Positions 1 to 5,761 of a stretch of DNA of 5,761 nucleotides are shown in pieces. The position numbers and the translations under genes are program-made. Numbering within the stretch: position 1 is the first letter of the stretch; every line of letters begins with the position of its first letter. The notes under the pieces were generated by a model, which made no database searches, had not been told where the DNA came from, and saw nothing but the letters and a program-made list of their open reading frames with translations. Source of the DNA: an uncultured Lachnospiraceae bacterium. GTDB lineage: Bacteria; Bacillota; Clostridia; Lachnospirales; Lachnospiraceae. The DNA is taken from NCBI GenBank assembly GCA_902803015.1, contig CADCOL010000009.1, forward strand, positions 1-5,761, written 5' to 3'.

Positions 1-603
1 AAGACCAGAGAAGACTTAAAGATTATTGTTTGCCACCTGGGTAACGGAGCTTCCATTTCCGCAGTAAAGAACGGCAAATGTGTGGATACATCCATGGGAC
101 TTACCCCGCTCGAAGGTTTGATTATGGGAACCCGTTGCGGTGACATGGATCCCGCAATTGTGGAATTCATCGCAAATAAAGAGAATTTGACCGTATCCGA
201 AGTAAATACGATTTTGAACAAGAAGTCCGGTGTGGAAGGAATGAGCCGCGTATCCAGTGACTTCAGAGATCTTTCCAAAGCCATGGATGAAGGAAATGCA
301 CTTGCGAAAATGGCGCTCGAAGCATATACCTACCGTGTTGCAAAGTACATTGGTTCTTATGTTGCAGCCATGAACGGCGTGGATGTTATTGCATTTACCG
401 CAGGAATCGGAGAGAACGACGGAAGAGTCCGCGCGATGGTGGGCGAGTATTTAGACTATCTCGGATGCGGAATCGATCCGGAAAAGAATAAAATCCGCGG
501 CGAGGAAGTTGTTATTTCCAGACCGGGTGACAAGGTCACCGTTTTGGTGGTGCCCACCAACGAAGAATTAGCCATTGCACGTCAGACGGTAGCATTGGTT
601 TAA
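1..603 (+). CDS. ackA: Acetate kinase, C-terminal half (5' end cut by window edge)
   Basis: Acetate kinase interconverts acetyl phosphate + ADP and acetate + ATP in the cytoplasm; in fermenting bacteria it is a main substrate-level phosphorylation step after phosphotransacetylase. The frame is open from base 1 and gives 200 codons before TAA at 601-603, about half of the usual ~400 residues, so the N-terminal half lies upstream. Visible motifs, numbered from the first residue in the window, are HLGNGAS (12-18, phosphate/ATP-binding loop of the ASKHA fold), MGTRCGD (43-49, containing the conserved active-site arginine R45), FTAGIGEN (132-139, adenosine-binding signature), and TNEEL near the C-terminus (about 186-190, conserved metal-binding glutamate). 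The GTG at 82 is internal and not the real start, because HLGNGAS lies upstream of it in the same frame. In many Firmicutes pta precedes ackA; here that part is out of view. No frameshift or missing motif is visible in this half. Confidence 0.97.
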   Translation, partial: KTREDLKIIVCHLGNGASISAVKNGKCVDTSMGLTPLEGLIMGTRCGDMDPAIVEFIANKENLTVSEVNTILNKKSGVEGMSRVSSDFRDLSKAMDEGNALAKMALEAYTYRVAKYIGSYVAAMNGVDVIAFTAGIGENDGRVRAMVGEYLDYLGCGIDPEKNKIRGEEVVISRPGDKVTVLVVPTNEELAIARQTVALV

Positions 604-611
604 GCAAAAAC

Positions 612-642
612 AGGCGGCATCTCCAAACCGGATTTGCCGCCT
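612..642 (+). terminator. Hairpin after ackA, probable weak intrinsic terminator
   Basis: Eight bases downstream of the ackA stop, AGGCGGCA (612-619) pairs perfectly with TGCCGCCT (635-642). Inside the 15-base loop a small TCC/GGA stem (622-624 with 630-632) can also form. An A-rich run precedes the stem. The downstream side is only TTCCATAAC rather than a real T tract, so termination may be partial and some transcripts could read into the deaminase gene. It could instead be a 3'-end stabilising hairpin. Confidence 0.55.
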
Positions 643-675
643 TCCATAACGGGGTTAGCAGATTAATATGTATGG

Positions 676-684
676 GGAGAGGAT
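676..684 (+). promoter_or_regulatory. Ribosome binding site of the amidohydrolase gene
   Basis: The purine run GGGAGAGG, within about 675-682, sits roughly eight bases before the ATG at 691. This fixes that ATG as the start. The upstream ATGs at 668 and 672 are out of frame with the gene. The 87-base gap from ackA shows no convincing promoter: a TAATAT at 664-669 has only a poor -35 candidate (TTCCAT, 642-647). Confidence 0.6.
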
Positions 685-690
685 AGCAAG

Positions 691-2010
691 ATGAAGATTC
701 TGATTAAGGATGTCATGACAATTTTACCCGACCAGAAAGAAAAATTTGTGGTTCGGGAGTGTAACGTGTATATCGAAGACGATATCATCAAGTCCGTAAT
801 CGAAACCGAAAAGAAGAAGGATTACAGGGCTCCGTTTTCCGATAAAACCGCCGATAAGGTGATTTCCGGAAAAGACAGGCTTTTAATGCCGGGTCTTGTA
901 AACGCGCATACCCATATTTATATGAATTTCATGCGCGGATGCGGAGACGATCTGGCTTTCGACGACTGGCTGTTCAAGCGGATTTATCCCATTGAAGATA
1001 AAATGACCGACGAGGATGTAAAATGGGGAACCAGACTCGGTCTTCTTGAAATGATCGAAAGCGGTACCACGTCCTTTATCGATATGAACCTGAATATGCT
1101 TCCCTGCGGAGAAGCCATTGAGGAAGCGGGGCTTCGCGGCATCATTTCCAGAGGAATCGTCGGCAGCGGCCCGGACGATGAAGGTGCTATCCGTCGCATC
1201 AAGGAAACGATGGAGGCCAGGGAAAAGTACCTCGAAAACGACTTAATCGAAGTCTGCATGGGACCGCATGCTTCCTACAGCTGTGACGAGAAACTCCAGC
1301 AGTACGTTGCGGAACTGGCGATGGAATATAACATGAAGGTCCATATCCACTTATCCGAAAGCCGGAAAGAAGTGTCGGATATCAAGAAAAAATACGGAGT
1401 GACTCCGATTGCACTTGCGGAGAGAGCCGGACTTTTCAACAACCGTTCCATTGCAGCGCATTGCGTGCATGTGACAAAAGAGGACATGGAAATCTTAAAG
1501 AGAAACAATGTTACGGTTGCCACGAACCCTGTCAGCAATATGAAGCTCGGAAACGGATTCGCGCCGCTTCCCCGTTTTATGGAGTGGGGAATCAACGTAG
1601 CACTCGGTACGGACGGTGCCGCAAGCAACAACACCCTGAATATGTTCCATGAACTCAGCGTCCTTACATTGATTCATAAGGGTGTAACGCAGAAGGCACA
1701 GTGCATTTCCGCAAAAGAAGGATTATACATGATGACCATGGCCGGAGCCAAAGCCATGGGCAAGGAATATGAAATCGGTTCCGTAGAAACCGGAAAGAAA
1801 GCGGACTTAATCCTTCTGGATACGAGCCGCACATCCTTTATTCCGAGAAATGATTATATTGCGAGTCTTGCATATTCCTGCAACGGTTCGGAAGTTATGA
1901 CCGTTATCGTAAACGGAAAGATTCTGATGGAGGACAGGGAAGTCAAGACGCTCGACCGCGAAAAGATTATTTACGAGACCGAGCGTACCATGGAGAGAAT
2001 CATCAAATAG
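691..2010 (+). CDS. mtaD: 5-methylthioadenosine/S-adenosylhomocysteine deaminase family amidohydrolase
   Basis: This is a cytoplasmic metal-dependent deaminase of the amidohydrolase superfamily, 439 residues, the usual length for the MtaD/TrzN/SsnA group. The likely reaction is hydrolytic deamination of S-adenosylhomocysteine or methylthioadenosine to the inosyl compound plus ammonia, part of SAM by-product and purine salvage. The order of motifs fits: an N-terminal beta-sandwich strand set (1-65); the metal motif NAHTH (H73, H75); RGCGDDL (82-88); a TIM barrel with HIHLSES (metal H220, catalytic E223); AAHCVHV (H257 and H260, the first the likely catalytic/metal-pocket histidine); NPVSNMKLGNG (279-289); and GTDGAASNN (metal-binding D308). 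The C-terminal part (about 370-411) returns to the composite domain with GKKADLILLD. All key residues are present. Related enzymes with almost the same motifs deaminate 5'-deoxyadenosine, adenosine or guanine-like bases, so the substrate is inferred. It lies 27 bases upstream of deoC, suggesting one transcript. Confidence 0.88.
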   Translation: MKILIKDVMTILPDQKEKFVVRECNVYIEDDIIKSVIETEKKKDYRAPFSDKTADKVISGKDRLLMPGLVNAHTHIYMNFMRGCGDDLAFDDWLFKRIYPIEDKMTDEDVKWGTRLGLLEMIESGTTSFIDMNLNMLPCGEAIEEAGLRGIISRGIVGSGPDDEGAIRRIKETMEAREKYLENDLIEVCMGPHASYSCDEKLQQYVAELAMEYNMKVHIHLSESRKEVSDIKKKYGVTPIALAERAGLFNNRSIAAHCVHVTKEDMEILKRNNVTVATNPVSNMKLGNGFAPLPRFMEWGINVALGTDGAASNNTLNMFHELSVLTLIHKGVTQKAQCISAKEGLYMMTMAGAKAMGKEYEIGSVETGKKADLILLDTSRTSFIPRNDYIASLAYSCNGSEVMTVIVNGKILMEDREVKTLDREKIIYETERTMERIIK

Positions 2011-2027
2011 CAGTCCGGTGATGCAAC

Positions 2028-2033
2028 AGGGGA
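2028..2033 (+). promoter_or_regulatory. Ribosome binding site of deoC
   Basis: AGGGGA lies four bases before the ATG at 2038, a slightly short but usable spacing. It falls inside the 27-base gap after the deaminase stop, where no terminator or promoter fits. This supports co-transcription of the two genes. Confidence 0.6.
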
Positions 2034-2037
2034 AATT

Positions 2038-2697
2038 ATGACCAACGAAGAAATTCTTTCAAAAACAGATCATACACTGTTAAAACAGGATTCCACCTGG
2101 GAACAGATCCGCGGAATCATTGATGACGGGATAAAATATAAGACGGCCAGTGTCTGCATTCCTCCCTACTATGTAAAGCAGGCGTCGGAATATGCAAAGG
2201 GCCGCGTGGCAATCTGCACCGTCATCGGTTTTCCGGAAGGATATTCCACGAAGGAAAGCAAGTGCTTCGAGGCATCCGATGCCGTAAAAAACGGGGCGGA
2301 TGAAATCGATATGGTAATCTGCATCGGAGCATTAAAAGACGGAAAATACGATGAAATCGAAGAGGAAATCCGTGCGGTAAAAGCGTCCTGCAACGGAAAA
2401 CTTTTGAAAGTCATCATTGAGACCTGTCTCTTAACCGAAGAGGAAAAAATCAGGATGTGCAAAGTCGTAACGGCAGCAGGAGCGGACTACATCAAAACCT
2501 CCACCGGATTCTCTTCGGGCGGGGCCACGAAAGAAGACGTGAAACTGATGAAAGAGAATGTGGGAAAAGAGGTAAAAGTAAAGGCCGCAGGAGGAATCTC
2601 CTCTTTGGAAGACGCCGAAGACTTCCTCCGTCTGGGTGCCGAACGATTGGGAACCAGCCGGATTGTGCGTCTGATGGCAGAGAACCCGGCCGAATAA
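2038..2697 (+). CDS. deoC: Deoxyribose-phosphate aldolase
   Basis: DeoC (DERA) is a cytoplasmic class I aldolase that cleaves 2-deoxy-D-ribose 5-phosphate to acetaldehyde and D-glyceraldehyde 3-phosphate, the last step of deoxynucleoside breakdown. The 219 residues match the usual 215-225 of the short bacterial type. Motifs in order along the TIM barrel are DHTLL (11-15), VCIPPYYV (39-46), VIGFPEGYS (62-70), ADEIDMV (87-93, catalytic D91), [12 protein letters not shown] (153-164, with K153 as the Schiff-base lysine), VKAAGGI (181-187, with K182 as the second active-site lysine) and GTSR (205-208, phosphate-binding end). The catalytic set is complete. The gene follows the deaminase closely. 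The transketolase genes start 110 bases downstream behind their own promoter, and could take up the glyceraldehyde 3-phosphate. The usual deo partners (pyrimidine nucleoside phosphorylase, cytidine deaminase, phosphopentomutase) are not in the window. Confidence 0.97.
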   Translation: MTNEEILSKTDHTLLKQDSTWEQIRGIIDDGIKYKTASVCIPPYYVKQASEYAKGRVAICTVIGFPEGYSTKESKCFEASDAVKNGADEIDMVICIGALKDGKYDEIEEEIRAVKASCNGKLLKVIIETCLLTEEEKIRMCKVVTAAGADYIKTSTGFSSGGATKEDVKLMKENVGKEVKVKAAGGISSLEDAEDFLRLGAERLGTSRIVRLMAENPAE

Positions 2698-2704
2698 GCC
2701 GCAG

Positions 2705-2733
2705 TTGCCGAATACAGGACACCGTGCTACAAT
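2705..2733 (+). promoter_or_regulatory. Sigma-70/SigA-type promoter for the transketolase genes
   Basis: TTGCCG (2705-2710) and TACAAT (2728-2733) are separated by exactly 17 bases. A TG at 2725-2726 one base before the -10 gives an extended -10 element. The match is 4/6 at -35 and 5/6 at -10. Transcription would start near 2739-2742, leaving an untranslated leader of about 67 bases before the ATG at 2808. It starts eight bases after the deoC stop, so it can drive the transketolase genes independently of mtaD-deoC. Confidence 0.62.
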
Positions 2734-2749
2734 AAAAAGGCTTTTTTGC

Positions 2750-2761
2750 ATTTTGCAAAAT
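2750..2761. promoter_or_regulatory. Perfect 12-base palindrome just downstream of the promoter (possible operator)
   Basis: ATTTTGCAAAAT is a perfect inverted repeat lying about 10-20 bases after the predicted transcription start. That position is typical of a repressor operator. In RNA the wider span 2744-2760 can form a 7-base-pair stem (TTTTGCA/TGCAAAA) with a TTT loop; this is AT-rich and weak. A second AT-rich symmetry, AAAAAG-G-CTTTTT (2734-2746), abuts it. No regulator is identified; it does not match CcpA cre or Rex patterns. Confidence 0.35.
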
Positions 2762-2807
2762 ACATACAGGAAACTGACAACGATAAAATATAGAAAGAAG
2801 CGAAACG

Positions 2808-3644
2808 ATGGAGAATCTGGAATTACAGCAAATCGCCAACAAGGTACGTCAGGGCGTAATCATTTCCACACATGCCGCCAAGTCGGGACATCCCGGCGGA
2901 TCCTTATCCGCGGCGGATATTTTTACTTATTTGTATTTTGAAGAAATGAATGTGGACCCGAAGAATCCAAAGAATCCCGACAGGGACCGCTTTGTGCTGT
3001 CGAAGGGACACACGGCACCGGGCCTTTACTCGACTCTTGCCGTCAAAGGATTCTTCCCGTTTGATGATCTTACCACGTTAAGACATCTGGGTTCCTATTT
3101 ACAGGGACATCCCGATATGAAAAAGACGCCGGGCGTGGATATGTCCACCGGTTCTTTAGGACAGGGCTTTTCCGCAGCGGTAGGCATGGCGGTTGCCGCA
3201 GGAATCGACAAAAAGGATTACAGAGTGTATACCCTTTTGGGAGACGGCGAACTGGAGGAAGGTCAGGTTTGGGAAGCTGCCATGTTTGCAGGATTCCACA
3301 AACTGGATAACCTCTGCGTAATCGTAGACAATAACGGACTTCAGATTGACGGAAAGGTGGACGAGGTCTGCTCTCCTTATCCCATTGACAAGAAGTTCGA
3401 GGCATTTAATTTTCATGTAATCAAAGCGGATGCTCACGATTTTGATTCTTTAAGAGCCGCATTTAAGGAGGCACGTCAGACCAAGGGAATGCCTACAGTC
3501 ATTATTTGCGCTTCCGTAAAGGGAAAAGGCATTTCTTTCATGGAGAATCAGGTGGGCTGGCATGGTGTGGCACCGAACGACGAGCAGAAAGAAGCTGCAC
3601 TGAACGAACTAAAAAAGGCAGGTGAAGCATTATGTCAGAAGTAA
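2808..3644 (+). CDS. tktN: Transketolase, N-terminal subunit
   Basis: This is the thiamine-diphosphate-binding half of a split transketolase. With the next gene's product it transfers two-carbon ketol units between sugar phosphates (xylulose 5-P to ribose 5-P or erythrose 4-P) in the non-oxidative pentose phosphate pathway. It has 278 residues, the usual size for this subunit, against about 660 for the fused enzyme. Motifs are SGHPGGS (26-32, H28), SKGH (65-68, H68), QGHPD (99-103), TGSLGQG (114-120), the ThDP/Mg motif GDGELEEG (145-152, metal ligand D146) continuing to DNN (174-176), and WHG (251-253, H252). The start at 2808 is supported by the family's N-terminal alignment; the upstream Shine-Dalgarno (AGAAAG, from 2792) is weak. 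A GTG or other upstream start is not needed. The 3' end overlaps the C-subunit gene by 13 bases, which suggests translational coupling and equal dosage of the two subunits. DXS-like enzymes share these motifs but are fused and longer. Confidence 0.95.
   Translation: MENLELQQIANKVRQGVIISTHAAKSGHPGGSLSAADIFTYLYFEEMNVDPKNPKNPDRDRFVLSKGHTAPGLYSTLAVKGFFPFDDLTTLRHLGSYLQGHPDMKKTPGVDMSTGSLGQGFSAAVGMAVAAGIDKKDYRVYTLLGDGELEEGQVWEAAMFAGFHKLDNLCVIVDNNGLQIDGKVDEVCSPYPIDKKFEAFNFHVIKADAHDFDSLRAAFKEARQTKGMPTVIICASVKGKGISFMENQVGWHGVAPNDEQKEAALNELKKAGEALCQK
3620..3625 (+). promoter_or_regulatory. Ribosome binding site of tktC inside tktN
   Basis: AGGTGA lies within the last codons of the N-subunit gene, six bases before the ATG at 3632. 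The placement decides the start and means ribosomes finishing tktN can re-initiate on tktC. Confidence 0.7.
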
Positions 3645-4576
3645 AGAAAATCGCAACCAGACAGGCTTACGGAGAAGCCTTGGCAGAACTGGGTGAAAAA
3701 TATCCGAATCTGGTGGTTATGGATGCCGATCTGGCCGCTTCCACAAAGACAGCCATGTTCAAAAAGAAATATCCGGAGCGTTTCTTTGACGCGGGTATTG
3801 CCGAAGCGAATATGGTCTGCATGGCAGCAGGACTTGCCACAACAGGTAAAATCGTATTTGCAAGTTCATTTGCCATGTTTGCCACGGGACGTGTTTACGA
3901 GCAGATTCGTAACTCGATCGGTTATACGCATTTAAATGTTAAAATCGCCGCTACCCACGGCGGAATTTCCGTAGGCGAAGACGGGGCTTCCCACCAGTGC
4001 ATCGAGGACGTGGCACTGATGCGCAATATTCCCGGCATGGTAGTCTGCGTTCCTTCCGATTATGTGGAAGCGAAGGCAGCCGTACAGGCAGCCATCGATT
4101 ACGACGGACCCGTATTTTTACGATTCGGAAGAAGCAACGTTCCCGTAATTAACGACAGGGAAGATTATAAATTTGAACTGGGCAAAGGTGTTTTGCTGAA
4201 AGAAGGAACCGATGTCACGATTATCGGAACCGGTATCTGCGTGGACAGCGTTATCAAGGCGGAAGAAATGCTTGCGAAAGACGGAATCAACGCAGAGATT
4301 ATCAACATTCATACGATTAAGCCGTTAGACGAGGAGCTTGTATGTGCAAGCGCAAAGAAGACCGGCAGAATCGTAACGGTGGAAGAGCACTCCGTAATCG
4401 GAGGACTCGGAAGCGCGGTATGCGATGCGGTCTGCAAGAACTATCCGGTACCCGTTATGAAGATCGGTGTACAGGATGAATTCGGAACCTCCGGCGCCGC
4501 CGACGTGCTGATGAAGTACTACCGTCTGGACGCACAGGGCGTATACGAGCAGGTAAAGGAATTTTTAGGCAAATAA
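3632..4576 (+). CDS. tktC: Transketolase, C-terminal subunit
   Basis: The partner of the preceding subunit, it supplies the pyrimidine-binding (PYR) domain and the C-terminal transketolase domain; the active site forms between the two chains. It has 314 residues, as usual for this subunit. FFDAGIAEAN (51-60) contains the catalytic glutamate E58 that activates thiamine diphosphate. THGGISVGEDGASHQ (108-122) is the substrate-binding stretch with H109 and H121, and RFGRSNVP (164-171) closes the PYR domain. The C-terminal domain (about 190-314) contains TVEEHSVIGGLGSAV (249-263) and DEFGTSG (282-288). All expected motifs are intact and no frameshift is seen. It is the last gene before a strong hairpin terminator. 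The related pyruvate dehydrogenase E1 beta and DXS share the fold, but the adjacent N-subunit with WHG and SGHPGGS makes transketolase the clear choice. Confidence 0.95.
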   Translation: MSEVKKIATRQAYGEALAELGEKYPNLVVMDADLAASTKTAMFKKKYPERFFDAGIAEANMVCMAAGLATTGKIVFASSFAMFATGRVYEQIRNSIGYTHLNVKIAATHGGISVGEDGASHQCIEDVALMRNIPGMVVCVPSDYVEAKAAVQAAIDYDGPVFLRFGRSNVPVINDREDYKFELGKGVLLKEGTDVTIIGTGICVDSVIKAEEMLAKDGINAEIINIHTIKPLDEELVCASAKKTGRIVTVEEHSVIGGLGSAVCDAVCKNYPVPVMKIGVQDEFGTSGAADVLMKYYRLDAQGVYEQVKEFLGK

Positions 4577-4614
4577 AGGGAATTCATCCTGCCAAATAAA
4601 ACAAATTATCATAA

Positions 4615-4649
4615 GCCTGACGGGAGAAAAAGGCCCGTCGGGCAATTTT
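4615..4649 (+). terminator. Intrinsic terminator after the transketolase operon
   Basis: GCCTGACGGG (4615-4624) pairs with CCCGTCGGGC (4634-4643), ten base pairs with one U-G wobble, around a nine-base purine loop. It is followed by AATTTTC. It lies 38 bases after the tktC stop. The T run is short, but the stem is long and GC-rich. It separates the transketolase genes from metG, which implies that metG needs its own promoter or receives read-through. Confidence 0.75.
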
Positions 4650-4670
4650 CATAAAGGAACTTACTATAGA

Positions 4671-4677
4671 AAGGAAG
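4671..4677 (+). promoter_or_regulatory. Ribosome binding site of metG
   Basis: AAGGAAG lies seven bases before the ATG at 4685, a good match to the anti-Shine-Dalgarno sequence. Only 35 bases lie between the terminator and the start codon. A TACTAT (4662-4667) could act as a -10 box, but no matching -35 is found at 16-18 bases upstream, where the terminator stem lies. TATCAT (4607-4612) with TTCATC (4583-4588) is a weak alternative that would transcribe through the hairpin. The metG promoter is therefore unresolved. Confidence 0.6.
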
Positions 4678-4684
4678 CGATAAA

Positions 4685-5761
4685 ATGCAAAACAAAGGAC
4701 CATATTATATTACAACGGCAATTGCTTATACTTCCGGAAAACCCCATATCGGGAACAGTTACGAAATTGTGCTTGCGGACAGCATTGCCCGTTTTAAGAG
4801 AAAAGAAGGATACGATGTTTTTTTCCAGACAGGTACCGATGAACACGGTCAGAAGATCGAGTTAAAAGCAGAGGAAGCCGGCATTACGCCCAAGGAATTC
4901 GTGGACGGAGTTGCGGGTGAGATTAAGGGTGTCTGCGATTGCCTGAATACATCGTACGATAAATTCATCCGCACCACGGATGCGGATCATGAAAAACAGG
5001 TACAGAAGATTTTCAAGCGTCTTTATGAACAGGGCGATATTTACAAGGGCGCATACGAAGGAATGTACTGCACTCCCTGCGAGTCTTTCTGGACGGAATC
5101 CCAGTTAAAGGACGGCAAATGTCCGGACTGCGGAAGAGAAGTAAAACCGGCCAAGGAAGAGGCTTATTTCTTTAAAATGAGCAAGTATGCCGACCGCCTG
5201 ATTGATTATATCAATACGCATCCGGAATTTATCCAGCCGGTTTCGAGAAAGAATGAAATGATGAACAATTTCCTTCTTCCCGGCCTGCAGGATCTTTGTG
5301 TATCAAGAACCAGCTTTAAGTGGGGCATCCCCGTGGACTTCGACGACAAACACGTGGTGTATGTATGGCTGGATGCACTTACCAACTATATCACCGGAAT
5401 CGGCTATGACGCGGACGGAAATCCGACAGAGCAGTATAAGAAGTACTGGCCTGCGGATTTGCACCTGATCGGAAAGGATATCGTAAGATTCCATACCATT
5501 TACTGGCCGATTTTCTTAATGGCACTCGGAGAGCCGCTTCCGAAGCAGGTATTCGGACATCCCTGGCTTTTGTCCGGCGACGGTAAAATGAGTAAATCCA
5601 TCGGAAACGTTTTATACGCGGACGATTTGGTAAACTTCTTCGGCGTGGATGCGGTACGTTACTTCTTAATCCACGAGATGCCGTATGAAAATGACGGATC
5701 CATCTCCTGGAACTTAATGACGGAGCGAATCAACACAGACCTGGCCAATGTTCTGGGAAAT
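4685..5761 (+). CDS. metG: Methionyl-tRNA synthetase, N-terminal part (3' end cut by window edge)
   Basis: MetG charges tRNA-Met with methionine using ATP; it is a cytoplasmic class I aminoacyl-tRNA synthetase essential for translation. The frame is open from ATG 4685 to the window end, giving 359 residues of an expected 510-680. The Rossmann catalytic core opens with YYITTAIAY (7-15). The HIGH-type signature follows as HIGN (21-24), with the last histidine replaced by asparagine. TGTDEHGQKI (49-58) is the conserved methionine-site strand. A zinc knuckle in the connective-peptide region has C129, C132, C146 and C149 (CxxC-x13-CxxC). Then come YVWLDALTNY (226-235), the HLIGKDIVRFH stretch (260-270) and the KMSKS loop (301-305), with FGVDAVRYF (319-327) beginning the stem-contact helices. 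The anticodon-binding domain and any C-terminal tRNA-binding (Trbp111-like) domain lie beyond the edge. The start is fixed by the ribosome binding site and the family N-terminus. Confidence 0.96.
   Translation, partial: MQNKGPYYITTAIAYTSGKPHIGNSYEIVLADSIARFKRKEGYDVFFQTGTDEHGQKIELKAEEAGITPKEFVDGVAGEIKGVCDCLNTSYDKFIRTTDADHEKQVQKIFKRLYEQGDIYKGAYEGMYCTPCESFWTESQLKDGKCPDCGREVKPAKEEAYFFKMSKYADRLIDYINTHPEFIQPVSRKNEMMNNFLLPGLQDLCVSRTSFKWGIPVDFDDKHVVYVWLDALTNYITGIGYDADGNPTEQYKKYWPADLHLIGKDIVRFHTIYWPIFLMALGEPLPKQVFGHPWLLSGDGKMSKSIGNVLYADDLVNFFGVDAVRYFLIHEMPYENDGSISWNLMTERINTDLANVLGN

Noticed and set aside
82..84. GTG as an ackA start giving a 173-residue protein
   Set aside because: The same frame continues upstream to base 1 and encodes the conserved HLGNGAS motif, so this is a truncated view of a full-length gene and not a short one.
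984..1677. Antisense and alternate-frame open frames within the deaminase gene
   Set aside because: The deaminase reading frame is intact with all catalytic residues. The other frames show no domain or plausible ribosome binding context and are treated as chance.
2750..2761. CodY box at the tkt promoter
   Set aside because: The palindrome resembles the CodY consensus AATTTTCWGAAAATT in its AT arms, but the centre is a two-base GC rather than the three-base CWG, so the half-site spacing is off by one and the outer bases do not match.
2774..2794. Second promoter CTGACA ... TATAGA before tktN
   Set aside because: CTGACA (2774-2779) is a good -35 look-alike, but the spacer to TATAGA (2789-2794) is only nine bases, far below the 16-18 needed.
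2431..2842. Long open frames on the minus strand and in alternate plus frames over deoC and the tktN start
   Set aside because: They overlap genes with complete family motifs. Their translations are low-complexity or rich in Arg, Ser and Pro, as expected of reverse-frame shadows, with no recognisable domain.
4577..4684. Possible T-box or SAM riboswitch leader for metG
   Set aside because: The gap is only 108 bases, most of it taken by the tkt terminator. No T-box sequence (TGGNACCGCG type), specifier stem or SAM riboswitch core is visible, and only 35 bases lie between the hairpin and the start codon.

Overview
The window looks like ordinary chromosome from an anaerobic Gram-positive bacterium of the class Clostridia, most likely Lachnospiraceae. 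The basis is a split transketolase encoded by two overlapping genes, acetate kinase, AGGA-type ribosome binding sites, moderate GC, and a clostridial-looking MetG with HIGN in place of HIGH. The taxonomic call is inferred from protein style; no marker gene proves it.

All genes lie on the + strand and are densely packed. Positions 1-603 hold the C-terminal half of acetate kinase (ackA, cut by the left edge), followed by a hairpin at 612-642. Positions 691-2010 encode a zinc amidohydrolase of the 5-methylthioadenosine/S-adenosylhomocysteine deaminase type (mtaD-like). It is followed 27 bases later by deoxyribose-phosphate aldolase (deoC, 2038-2697). A 110-base gap (2698-2807) carries a good sigma-70-type promoter and a 12-base perfect palindrome near the predicted transcription start. 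Next come the transketolase N-terminal (2808-3644) and C-terminal (3632-4576) subunit genes, which overlap by 13 bases. A GC-rich terminator hairpin (4615-4649) closes that unit. Methionyl-tRNA synthetase (metG) starts at 4685 and runs off the right edge.

The genes make metabolic sense as a carbon and nucleoside salvage neighbourhood. The deaminase acts on adenosine-type thioethers from SAM use. DeoC splits deoxyribose 5-phosphate into acetaldehyde and glyceraldehyde 3-phosphate. Transketolase moves two-carbon units in the non-oxidative pentose phosphate pathway, and acetate kinase yields ATP and acetate from acetyl phosphate. MetG is a housekeeping translation enzyme that uses methionine.

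I found no mobile element, CRISPR array, RNA gene, defence system or unknown coding sequence. The points worth a second look are small: the palindrome at the tkt promoter, the mtaD-deoC pairing, the HIGN active-site variant in MetG, and a nearly identical 15/16-base leader before both tktN and metG. No gene-free stretch exceeds 110 bases.
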